DNA of 6,143 nt, from the NCBI GenBank assembly GCA_004562175.1, contig SFRS01000141.1, positions 1-6,143 on the forward strand, read 5' to 3'. The notes below the pieces were generated by a model, which saw nothing but the letters and a program-made list of their open reading frames with translations, ran no database searches and was not told the origin of the DNA. The stretch comes from a bacterium (GTDB lineage Bacteria > Bacillota > Negativicutes > Acidaminococcales > Acidaminococcaceae). Of this stretch, positions 1 through 4,911 are shown one piece after another. Every line of letters begins with the position of its first letter. Position 1 is the first letter of the stretch. Position numbers and translations under genes: made by a program.

Positions 1-317
1 CCGCCTAAGGTAAGCACCACGTCGCTGCGGGTAAGGCCACCCTGAGCCAGCTGCTCCAAAACACCACTGAGCACAGTCATATTTTTGCTTTGCTCGCCCG
101 CCTCGATAACCACCTTCATCACAGCCAAGCCAGCTGCCTTAAGGCTCGTCTCCAGCTTCTCGGCATATAGCGGTGCAACATTGGTATCGCTGATAATGGC
201 CGCCTTTTTAGCCTTGGGAAGCAGCTTCGCTACCTTGCCACCAATCTGCGGCAGTAGCCCTGCCTCAATTTCTATATCATAAGCATGAGCTCCTAAATCC
301 ACATGGATAACCTGCAT
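1..317 (-). CDS. aroB: 3-dehydroquinate synthase, N-terminal part (cut by window edge)
   Basis: AroB converts DAHP to 3-dehydroquinate, the second step of the shikimate pathway, in the cytoplasm using NAD and a divalent metal. About 105 residues are present. They show the expected N-terminal Rossmann-like half: a start MQVIHVDLG, a central strand AAIISDTNV (39-47), the conserved IEAGEQSKNM segment (71-80) and LTRSDVVLTLGG (95-106), which is the start of the NAD-binding GGG motif and is cut by the edge. The ATG at 317 is supported by AAAGGAG eight bases upstream. It overlaps the tyrA stop by one base (TAATG), so the two genes are probably translationally coupled. It continues past base 1. The family call is made from sequence motifs alone. 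Confidence 0.93.
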   Translation of the reverse strand, partial: MQVIHVDLGAHAYDIEIEAGLLPQIGGKVAKLLPKAKKAAIISDTNVAPLYAEKLETSLKAAGLAVMKVVIEAGEQSKNMTVLSGVLEQLAQGGLTRSDVVLTLG

Positions 318-1204
318 TAATAAAGCTCCTTTCTCCGAGCAGCAGAAGTACGCATGAGCTCCTTCATGGTCTCACCATCGCCTGCGCGCAAGGCTTTGCG
401 CCACAGCTCCAGCTGCTCCATATATTTCTCAATTTCGTCCGCCACCTTGTCCTTGTTGGCCAAGAACAAAGCGCACCACAGCTCCGGATTGATATCCGCC
501 ACACGAGTGCCATCACGGAAGCTGCCAGCCACGAAATACTTGGTTTTCTCGTTATAGGAAGCACTATCCATCAGGGCCACTGCCGTAACATGGGGCAAAT
601 TACTAGTGAAGGCAATGGTACGATCGTGCTCTTCAGGCGTCACCCGCACGGTGTTTTTGCAGCCCAAGGCCTTAGCAAAGGTCTCCAGCCAGCAAATAGC
701 GGCTTCACTATTCCCCTTTTCCGGCACGATGATGTAATTGGCATTGTGGAAAATCGCAGCCTCCGCCATCCCCAAGCCGCTGCTTTGACGACCGGCCATG
801 GGATGACCGCTGATAAATTCCATGCCCGGACTTAAAGCGGCCTGCACCTCAGCAATCATATTATTCTTGATGCCTGCCACATCGGTAATAAGCACATCAG
901 CCTTAAAGTTCTCCACATTGCTCTTTATGAAGCTAGCAATAGCCTCCGGATAAATAGCGCAAATCACAACATCAGCCTGAGCAAGGCGTTCATCCACAGC
1001 GGTCATCCCCACATCGATGATTCCCATGGCCTGAGCCTGCGCCAATGTAGCTTCGTTGCGCTCGATGCCCAGAATCTGCTTGGCTCCCAAAAGGCGCAAT
1101 GCCTTGGCATAGGAGCCACCTATGAGCCCCAAGCCCACGATAGCAAAGCTTAATTTTTTCCAATCAGTGCTTCTAACCTTGCTGCTTTGAAAATCAGCTT
1201 CCAA
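317..1204 (-). CDS. tyrA: prephenate dehydrogenase, TTG start
   Basis: TyrA oxidatively decarboxylates prephenate to 4-hydroxyphenylpyruvate with NAD, committing chorismate flow to tyrosine. The 295-residue protein has an N-terminal Rossmann fold with GLGLIGGS (24-31), ITDVAG (106-111), the substrate-site motif GHPMAG (133-138), TPEEHD (189-194), SNLPH (201-205) and GSFRDGTRVA (227-236). It stops soon after the helical domain, so it lacks the C-terminal ACT domain found in longer Firmicute TyrA proteins such as that of Bacillus; tyrosine feedback through such a domain is therefore not expected. The frame is open three codons further to a GTG at 1213, but that GTG overlaps the Shine-Dalgarno sequence itself. 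TTG at 1204 sits eight bases after AGGAG and is chosen. It lies 100 bases after aroF and overlaps aroB by one base. Confidence 0.93.
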   Translation of the reverse strand: MEADFQSSKVRSTDWKKLSFAIVGLGLIGGSYAKALRLLGAKQILGIERNEATLAQAQAMGIIDVGMTAVDERLAQADVVICAIYPEAIASFIKSNVENFKADVLITDVAGIKNNMIAEVQAALSPGMEFISGHPMAGRQSSGLGMAEAAIFHNANYIIVPEKGNSEAAICWLETFAKALGCKNTVRVTPEEHDRTIAFTSNLPHVTAVALMDSASYNEKTKYFVAGSFRDGTRVADINPELWCALFLANKDKVADEIEKYMEQLELWRKALRAGDGETMKELMRTSAARRKELY

Positions 1205-1212
1205 AAAAATCA

Positions 1213-1217
1213 CTCCT
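1213..1217 (-). promoter_or_regulatory. Shine-Dalgarno AGGAG that fixes the tyrA start
   Basis: AGGAG on the minus strand ends at 1213. The GTG at 1213-1211 begins inside it and cannot be served by it. TTG at 1204-1202 follows after eight bases, a normal spacing. The ATT at 1210 is only two bases away. Confidence 0.7.
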
Positions 1218-1253
1218 ATTTCTACTTTTCTACCATCCTACTAAATACAAGGC

Positions 1254-1287
1254 TAGCTCCAGTGAGCGCAAAGGTACACTGGAGCTA
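1254..1287. repeat. 11-bp perfect inverted repeat between aroF and tyrA
   Basis: TAGCTCCAGTG (1254-1264) and CACTGGAGCTA (1277-1287) are perfect complements around a 12-base loop. In the direction of the operon (minus strand) the stem is followed by GCCTTGTATTT, a poor U-tract, so it is not a convincing terminator. On the plus strand it is followed by TATATTTTAC, but no plus-strand gene is present. It may be an intercistronic RNA stem that stabilises one part of the mRNA or partly reduces read-through from aroF into tyrA. The structure is plain; its role is open. Confidence 0.6.
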
Positions 1288-1304
1288 TATTTTACTTGTC
1301 TATA

Positions 1305-2318
1305 TTATAATTCACGACCCACGATTTGGGCAATGCCCTTTAATTCTCCCATGAGCTTTTCAAAACGAGCGGGCTTGAGGGATTGAGCGCCATCGCACAG
1401 TGCACATTCAGGATTGTTGTGCACCTCAATGAGGAGGCCATCTGCGCCTACAGCCACGGCTGCCTTCGCCAAGGGCTCCACCATCCACCACAGGCCTGCT
1501 GCGTGACTGGGGTCAACAACTACAGGCAAATGGCTCAGCTTTTTCACAGCCGGAATCGCACTCAAGTCCAAGGTGTTGCGCGTGTAATGCTCGAAGGTGC
1601 GGATACCGCGCTCGCACAAAATGACATTGTCATTGCCACCGGCCATAATGTATTCGGCGGACATAATCCATTCTTCGATGGTTGCGGACAGACCACGCTT
1701 CAACAGAATGGGCTTATTAGTCTTGCCCAATTCCTTCAGCAGCTCGAAGTTTTGCATGTTGCGAGCACCAACCTGGATCAAATCTACGTCCTCCACAAAG
1801 CGTTCAATCTTATCTGCAGACATGATTTCGGTAACGATGGGTAAGCCTGTTGCTTCACGAGCAGCCTTCAGGTAATCCAGGCCTAACTCCTTGAGACCTT
1901 GGAAGGAGTAAGGAGAGGTGCGCGGCTTGAAGGCACCACCACGGAGCAGGCTTGCACCACTGGCTTTTACTTCCTGAGCCACCGCGGTAATCTGTTCAAT
2001 GCTTTCTACGGAGCAGGGACCGGCGATAACCTGAATTTTTTTGCCGCCAATGGGCACACCAGCCACATTGACAATGCTGTCTTCGGGATGGAAGGCACGG
2101 TTAGCACGCTTAAAGGGCTCCTGCACACGCATAACCTTTTCTACGCCCTCATTTACCAGGAGCAGGTTCATATCCAGAGCACTGGTATCGCCAACTACGC
2201 CAAACAGGGAAGCATTCACGCCTTCGCTAGCGTGTATTTGGTAGCCTCTAGCCTCTAATTGGGCCTTTAAACGGGATTTGTCTTCTACGGATGCAGTGGG
2301 TTTGAAAACTATAATCAT
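1305..2318 (-). CDS. aroF: DAHP synthase, class I-beta, with N-terminal regulatory domain (intact copy)
   Basis: It condenses phosphoenolpyruvate and erythrose 4-phosphate to DAHP (3-deoxy-D-arabino-heptulosonate 7-phosphate), the entry step to chorismate and Phe, Tyr and Trp. The 337-residue length matches the Thermotoga-type enzyme. Residues 1-68 form the ferredoxin-like (ACT-like) regulatory domain that binds Tyr or Phe in this family; the TIM barrel follows from about 93. The metal ligands are visible: Cys102 in AGPCSVES, His272 in VDPSHAAG, Glu298 in [10 protein letters not shown] and Asp309 in CDGAQS. Substrate-site segments [15 protein letters not shown] (127-141) and LLKRG (205-209) are also present. 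The ATG at 2318 follows AAAGGAGAG, ten bases after GGAG. It lies between a degraded paralogue and tyrA. The gene symbol (aroF versus aroG or aroA(G)) is a naming choice. Confidence 0.96.
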   Translation of the reverse strand: MIIVFKPTASVEDKSRLKAQLEARGYQIHASEGVNASLFGVVGDTSALDMNLLLVNEGVEKVMRVQEPFKRANRAFHPEDSIVNVAGVPIGGKKIQVIAGPCSVESIEQITAVAQEVKASGASLLRGGAFKPRTSPYSFQGLKELGLDYLKAAREATGLPIVTEIMSADKIERFVEDVDLIQVGARNMQNFELLKELGKTNKPILLKRGLSATIEEWIMSAEYIMAGGNDNVILCERGIRTFEHYTRNTLDLSAIPAVKKLSHLPVVVDPSHAAGLWWMVEPLAKAAVAVGADGLLIEVHNNPECALCDGAQSLKPARFEKLMGELKGIAQIVGREL

Positions 2319-2339
2319 AATAAAATCTCTCCTTTAAAA

Positions 2340-2413
2340 CTAAACTACGATTCTACAATACTACTTTATAGTTAAAGCGAGACAACTATCAACGCTAAAC
2401 TAACAATACTACT
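2340..2413 (-). repeat. repeated motif flanking the aroF promoter (possible operators)
   Basis: On the minus strand AGTAGTATTGT occurs at 2413-2403 and 2365-2355, and TAGTTTAG at 2402-2395 and 2347-2340, in the same order. One pair lies just upstream of the -35 and the other just after the -10. In addition TAGTTTAGCG (2402-2393) and CGCTTTAACTA (2379-2369) form an imperfect inverted repeat around the -35. Such an arrangement can be a pair of operator sites. No known aromatic-regulator box is recognised (it does not match the TyrR consensus). Confidence 0.4.
2365..2392 (-). promoter_or_regulatory. candidate promoter of the intact aroF
   Basis: TTGATA (2392-2387) and TATAAA (2370-2365) are each one base from the sigma-70/sigma-A consensus, with a 16-base spacer. 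A start near 2358 would give a leader of about 40 bases to the aroF ATG, too short for an attenuator. This would let aroF-tyrA-aroB be transcribed independently of the attenuated promoter at 3979. The surroundings are AT-rich, so chance matches are easy. Confidence 0.5.
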
Positions 2414-2420
2414 AAAATTC

Positions 2421-2680
2421 AAATTCGTAATAAGAAATCATCATGCTCGCGGTGATTTTTCGAATGCGTTACTTAATAAATGCCACGCACAAAGCAGAGT
2501 ACAAAAATGGAGCTGTCCGCTTGAAGTCTAGACGCAAATTTCGTGGGGTTCAATTGGCCTCTGCGGGGTACTATTTGGCTCGCAAAATAATATACGTTTT
2601 CGAACCCTTGAGGCCATTGTACCAAACCACTCATTTGCTAAAAATCACAGCTCGCCTGCTGATTACTTATTACTCAATTT
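2421..2680. mobile_element. about 260-bp element with imperfect inverted ends (MITE-like or intergenic repeat)
   Basis: The left end (2421-2460) and the reverse complement of the right end (2680-2640) share AAATT, GTAATAAG, AATCA and GTGATTTTT in the same order and nearly the same spacing; only about 11 central bases and an indel differ. Each end can also fold on itself (AATCA with TGATT). Inside, GGGTTC/GAACCC (2546, 2602), GGCCTC/GAGGCC (2556, 2610) and GGTAC/GTACC (2567, 2619) are complementary pairs in non-nested order. There is no transposase or convincing gene and no clear target duplication. It begins 11 bases past the stop of the broken aroF copy and ends just before the promoter region of the intact one. 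A non-autonomous mobile repeat is the best guess; an older structured spacer is the alternative. Confidence 0.55.
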
Positions 2681-2690
2681 ACTGAATTAA

Positions 2691-3632
2691 TTACATATCC
2701 CTGCCGACGATACGAGCAATGCCCTTCAATTCTCCCATAAGTCTGGCGAACCGTTCAGGTCTCAGGGATTGAGCACCGTCGCAGAGGGCGCATTCGGGAT
2801 TGTTGTGCACCTCAATTAAGAGGCCATCGGCACCAACAGCAACTGCCGCCTTCGCCAAGGGCTCCACCATCCACCACAAACCAGCAGCATGACTGGGGTC
2901 AACTACCACAGGCAAATGGCTCAGCTTTTTCACAGCCGGAATCGCACTCAAATCCAAGGTGTTACGGGTGTAATGCTCAAAGGTGCGAATGCCACGCTCA
3001 CACAGGATGACATTTTCGTTGCCCCCGGCCATGATGTATTCTGCGGACATGATCCACTCCTCAATGGTTGCTGATAGACCACGCTTCAAGAGAATGGGCT
3101 TATGGGTTTTGCCCAACTCCTTCAGCAACTCGAAGTTTTGCATGTTGCGAGCACCAACCTGAATTAAATCAACATCCTCTACAAAGCGTTCAATTTTGTC
3201 AGCGGACATGATTTCTGTGCAAATCGGCAGACCACTTGCTTTACGAGCCGCCTTCAAATAATCCAAGCCTACTTCCTTCAATCCTTGGAAAGAATAGGGC
3301 GAGGTGCGAGGCTTGAACGCGCCACCGCGCAGCAGCGCTGCACCACCCAGCTTTACAGATTTCGCTACCTCGGTAATCTGCTCCTCGCTTTCTACGGAGC
3401 AAGGACCGGCAATAACCTGAATTTTTTAGGGCTCCTGCACACGCATAACCTTGTCCACAGCCTCATCGATGCGCAGCATGTTCATATCCAAAGCACTGGT
3501 ATCGCCTATGATGCCAAAAATGGTCATGTTCACGCCATTGATTTCGTTAATCTGGAAGCCTTGATGCTCCAGATTGGCTCTTATTTTTGCTTTATTCTCC
3601 TCGGGAGCTCCCGGTTTGAAAACTATTACCAT
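2691..3632 (-). pseudogene. second DAHP synthase copy, broken by a 24-codon in-frame deletion and TAA
   Basis: This is a tandem paralogue of the neighbouring aroF. Codons 1-68 encode the regulatory domain (MVIVFKP to VMRVQEP). TAA at 3428-3426 follows, and the same frame then runs open from [13 protein letters not shown] to the natural end GRDM at 2691. Compared with the intact copy, residues 69-92 (linker and the hairpin before the barrel) are missing: 314 codons instead of 338, with no frameshift, and the stop arises at the junction. All four metal ligands (Cys, His, Glu, Asp) remain in the barrel part. Identity to the intact protein is 40/68 in the regulatory domain and about 92% in the barrel. 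The ribosome site AAAGGAGAG before ATG 3632 is intact, as is the upstream attenuator. A split, still-expressed pair of polypeptides is possible but unproven. An assembly error is a further alternative. Confidence 0.88.
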
Positions 3633-3649
3633 AAAATCTCTCCTTTATT

Positions 3650-3687
3650 GCTACAGCCATGTAGCTTGGGTGAAAATATGTACCAAG
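3650..3687 (-). other. two small hairpins between the attenuator terminator and the ribosome site
   Basis: CTTGG/CCAAG (3665-3669 with 3683-3687) and the perfect GCTACA-TGGC-TGTAGC hairpin (3650-3665) lie directly before the AAAGGAGAG ribosome site of the broken DAHP synthase gene. They share base 3665. They would be present only in transcripts that pass the terminator. The stems are real as sequence; a role in protecting the mRNA or limiting ribosome access is a guess. Confidence 0.4.
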
Positions 3688-3702
3688 ATTATTTTTGCTA
3701 TC

Positions 3703-3733
3703 AAAAAAGCAGGCTCCGCAAAAGAGCCTGCTT
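3703..3733 (-). terminator. strong intrinsic terminator; likely the attenuator of the DAHP synthase leader
   Basis: On the minus strand AAGCAGGCTC (3733-3724), a seven-base loop TTTTGCG and GAGCCTGCTT (3716-3707) make a perfect 10-bp stem, followed by four more U bases (six T in a row counting the stem end). It lies 36 bases after the leader-peptide stop and about 70 bases before the ATG of the next gene. This is the position expected of an attenuator rather than of an ordinary end-of-gene terminator. Confidence 0.88.
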
Positions 3734-3813
3734 AAATAAGCATTGTGGAAATGTTTATACAAATACCATTAACGGCTTCTATTACGTTCACTGCCATATG
3801 CTTTTTTCCATGC
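3729..3813 (-). promoter_or_regulatory. candidate alternative pairings of the attenuator RNA
   Basis: TGCTT (3742-3738) can pair with AAGCA (3733-3729), the first half of the terminator's 5' arm, across ATTT. Competing with this, the leader codons GCATGGAAA (3813-3805) can pair with TTTCC-ACA-ATGC (3751-3740), leaving a three-base bulge. A ribosome sitting on the last part of the leader peptide would block the second pairing. The alternative stems are short and much weaker than the 10-bp terminator, so the switching logic is not proven; no strong classical antiterminator was found by eye. Confidence 0.3.
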
Positions 3814-3900
3814 GAAATAACCGGTGCTAAAGTAATAGCTAAAGACCGGTGCATAATAAAAGCCATATTCAGCTGCAGTGTTTAATCTGATAGAATCCAT
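3769..3900 (-). CDS. Tyr/Phe-rich leader peptide (43 aa)
   Basis: This short open frame starts at ATG 3900 with AGGTG six bases upstream and ends at TAA 3769. Of 43 residues, 7 are Tyr, 4 Phe and 1 Trp, clustered as EYGFYY (11-16), FSYYFS (20-25) and GYFAW (27-31), with a basic tail ERNRSR. No protein family is recognised and there is no signal peptide. It is preceded by a good promoter and followed by a strong terminator ahead of a DAHP synthase gene, the enzyme that opens the Tyr/Phe pathway. The natural reading is a leader peptide whose translation senses charged tRNA-Tyr/tRNA-Phe, as in the phe, trp and his leaders of enterobacteria. It is long for such a leader. A small protein with its own function is the alternative. 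ACCGGT occurs twice (3820-3825, 3845-3850) and could pair around the YYF codons. Confidence 0.72.
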   Translation of the reverse strand: MDSIRLNTAAEYGFYYAPVFSYYFSTGYFAWKKAYGSERNRSR

Positions 3901-3950
3901 TATATTCACCTGCAAAATAATCTCTTCGCTCTTATTCAGCGATTGGAATA

Positions 3951-3979
3951 ATTTTACTGCTAGAGCTTTATAACGTCAA
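3951..3979 (-). promoter_or_regulatory. promoter of the leader peptide / DAHP synthase transcript
   Basis: TTGACG (3979-3974), a 17-base spacer and TAAAAT (3956-3951); each hexamer is one base from consensus. A start near 3944 leaves about 45 bases before the leader ATG and about 310 before the DAHP synthase ATG. This is the best-matching promoter in the window. Confidence 0.72.
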
Positions 3980-3981
3980 GC

Positions 3982-4027
3982 AAAAAGACGCACTTTTGTT
4001 ACATTCTTCTTTTCCCTAGCAAAAGTG
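3982..4027 (-). terminator. possible weak terminator after the TauE-family gene
   Basis: CAAAAGTG (4020-4027) pairs with CACTTTTG (3991-3998) as an 8-bp AT-rich stem with a 21-base loop. In the minus direction it is followed by CGTCTTTTT (3990-3982). The large loop and low GC make it weak. GTAAC/GTTAC boxes in the same stretch (4027-4031, 4036-4040 and 4000-4004) could pair in competing ways, including GTAAC-CTCC-GTTAC across the stop codon. Confidence 0.35.
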
Positions 4028-4036
4028 TAACGGAGG

Positions 4037-4777
4037 TTACAATTCCCTCACCCCATTAAACAACATCATCACTGCGCCAACGAGGACAATCAGCAAAGAA
4101 AGTCTACGGAAAAGCTGTTGGTTGAGGTAACGAAACATGCGCTCACCGGCCAAAACGCCGAGGAAGGTCGCCGGAATCATGCTGTATAAATAGCTCCAAT
4201 CACTTACTGCACCAATATTCCCCGCCCAATAGCTGGCCCCCACCATGAGAATACCGGTCACGCCAAAAATCCAAATCATATTGGCCCGCATTTCGGTTTT
4301 GTCCGTATGCTCATTGAGAAAATAAAGCACCAAGGGTGGACCGCTGACACTGGTGCAGGCGCCGAAAAAGCCACTCAAAACGCCTGCGCCCAAGCGTCCT
4401 GCCGTTTTATTTTTGATGGGAACTGTGTATTGCAGGCTCATAAGAGCCGTCGCAAAAAGCAGCACTATTCCCAAAAAGATTTGCAAATGGGTAATTGAAA
4501 TAAAGCGCAGCACCTTGCTGCCGGGCAGCATGCCCATGAAGCTGCCGATGCTGGTCAAGGCCACGGTTTGCCAGTTGAACTCACCCCACACTCTGTACAT
4601 GGTGAGCAAACGCAGTACCACGGTGAGCACCAAGATAAAGATGATGGCCCATTTTACAGGCATAATCATGGCCAAAAGCGGTGTAGCCACGAGAGCGAAG
4701 CCAAAGCCTGAGACAGTGGCGAAGAATGAGCCGATAAAAATGATGAGACCAGCCAGCGTTAAATTATATAAATCCAT
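4037..4777 (-). CDS. TauE/SafE-family (DUF81) membrane transporter
   Basis: This 246-residue, very hydrophobic protein belongs to the TauE/SafE family of permeases, some of which export sulfite, sulfoacetate or related small organic anions. Typical signs are the N-terminal SGFGFALVATPLL (23-35) and, in the second half, a glycine-rich FGACTSVSGPPLVLYFL (138-153), reflecting the internal duplication of the family. Hydrophobic spans near 6-27, 43-60, 70-85, 97-115, 128-153, 165-185, 195-212 and 226-241 give about eight membrane passes. Length is normal. The ATG at 4777 is the first in frame after GAGAGGGG, twelve bases upstream, which lies in the end of a repeat. The gene stands alone between terminators and its neighbours do not reveal a substrate; a link with aromatic metabolism is not supported. 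Confidence 0.85.
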   Translation of the reverse strand: MDLYNLTLAGLIIFIGSFFATVSGFGFALVATPLLAMIMPVKWAIIFILVLTVVLRLLTMYRVWGEFNWQTVALTSIGSFMGMLPGSKVLRFISITHLQIFLGIVLLFATALMSLQYTVPIKNKTAGRLGAGVLSGFFGACTSVSGPPLVLYFLNEHTDKTEMRANMIWIFGVTGILMVGASYWAGNIGAVSDWSYLYSMIPATFLGVLAGERMFRYLNQQLFRRLSLLIVLVGAVMMLFNGVREL

Positions 4778-4789
4778 AGAAACTGCAAA

Positions 4790-4833
4790 CCCCTCTCAGT
4801 CAGCTACGCTGACAGCTCCCCCAAGGGGGAGCC
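4790..4833. repeat. 44-bp double-hairpin intergenic repeat upstream of the TauE-family gene
   Basis: Two hairpins stand side by side: GTCAGC-TAC-GCTGAC (4799-4813) and GCTCCCCC-AA-GGGGGAGC (4815-4832), bordered by CCCCTCTCA at one side. Repeats of this general form (a CAGTCA..TGACAG hairpin joined to CTCCCC..GGGGAG) are familiar from the intergenic regions of many gut Firmicutes; that is from memory and not checked here. Read in the gene's direction it ends in TGAGAGGGG, the only Shine-Dalgarno-like sequence before ATG 4777. It would lie in the 5' untranslated RNA of the gene. Confidence 0.7.
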
Positions 4834-4844
4834 ATTCCTATATT

Positions 4845-4874
4845 GTAGCTTACCCATAACACCTTAGTAAAAGC
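4845..4874 (-). promoter_or_regulatory. weak promoter candidate for the TauE-family gene
   Basis: Upstream of the 44-bp repeat, TACAAT (one base from the -10 consensus) lies near 4850-4845 with TTTACT, a poor -35, about 18 bases before it, overlapping the U-tract of the preceding terminator. It is the only candidate between that terminator and the repeat. Confidence 0.28.
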
Positions 4875-4900
4875 AAAGCTACCCGAAGCAACGGGTAGCT
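4868..4900 (-). terminator. intrinsic terminator after the S1-domain gene
   Basis: On the minus strand AGCTACCCG (4900-4892), loop TTGCTT and CGGGTAGCT (4885-4877) make a perfect 9-bp stem followed by TTGCTTTTA. It starts 12 bases after the TGA of the S1-domain protein gene and separates that transcript from the transporter gene. Confidence 0.85.
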
Positions 4901-4911
4901 CATTCTCTCAC

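Noticed and set aside
2412..2444. A ten-codon frame MMISYYEFEF (minus strand), which looks like a second aromatic leader peptide ahead of the intact aroF.
   Set aside because: It has no ribosome site, lies in the AT-rich inverted end of the repeat element, lacks a U-tailed terminator before aroF and lies upstream of the likely promoter. Tyr and Phe codons are expected by chance in such sequence.
2638..2663. Terminator of the broken DAHP synthase copy (CAGC-AGGCGA-GCTG then TGATTTTT, minus strand).
   Set aside because: Only a 4-bp stem, or 6 bp with a two-base bulge; it is better explained as part of the repeat's inverted end.
2443..2685. 80-codon open frame on the plus strand between the two DAHP synthase genes.
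   Set aside because: It covers the repeat element almost exactly, has no ribosome site, opposes all other genes and has no recognisable protein motif.
2319..2690. T-box riboswitch upstream of the intact aroF.
   Set aside because: A GTGGTTTGGTAC stretch resembles part of the T-box core, but the conserved core, specifier loop and terminator are missing.
2691..3281. Separate 196-residue DAHP synthase starting at 3281.
   Set aside because: Its first codon is the TTG of an internal Leu (GLKEVG), with no ribosome site, and the same frame continues upstream through the catalytic Cys to the TAA. It is the 3' part of the broken gene.
4353..4859. Long plus-strand open frame of 168 codons opposite the transporter gene.
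   Set aside because: It is a shadow of the minus-strand membrane protein gene: no ribosome site, no family motif, and it runs into the hairpin repeat. The other plus-strand frames opposite aroF, tyrA and the S1 gene are rejected likewise.
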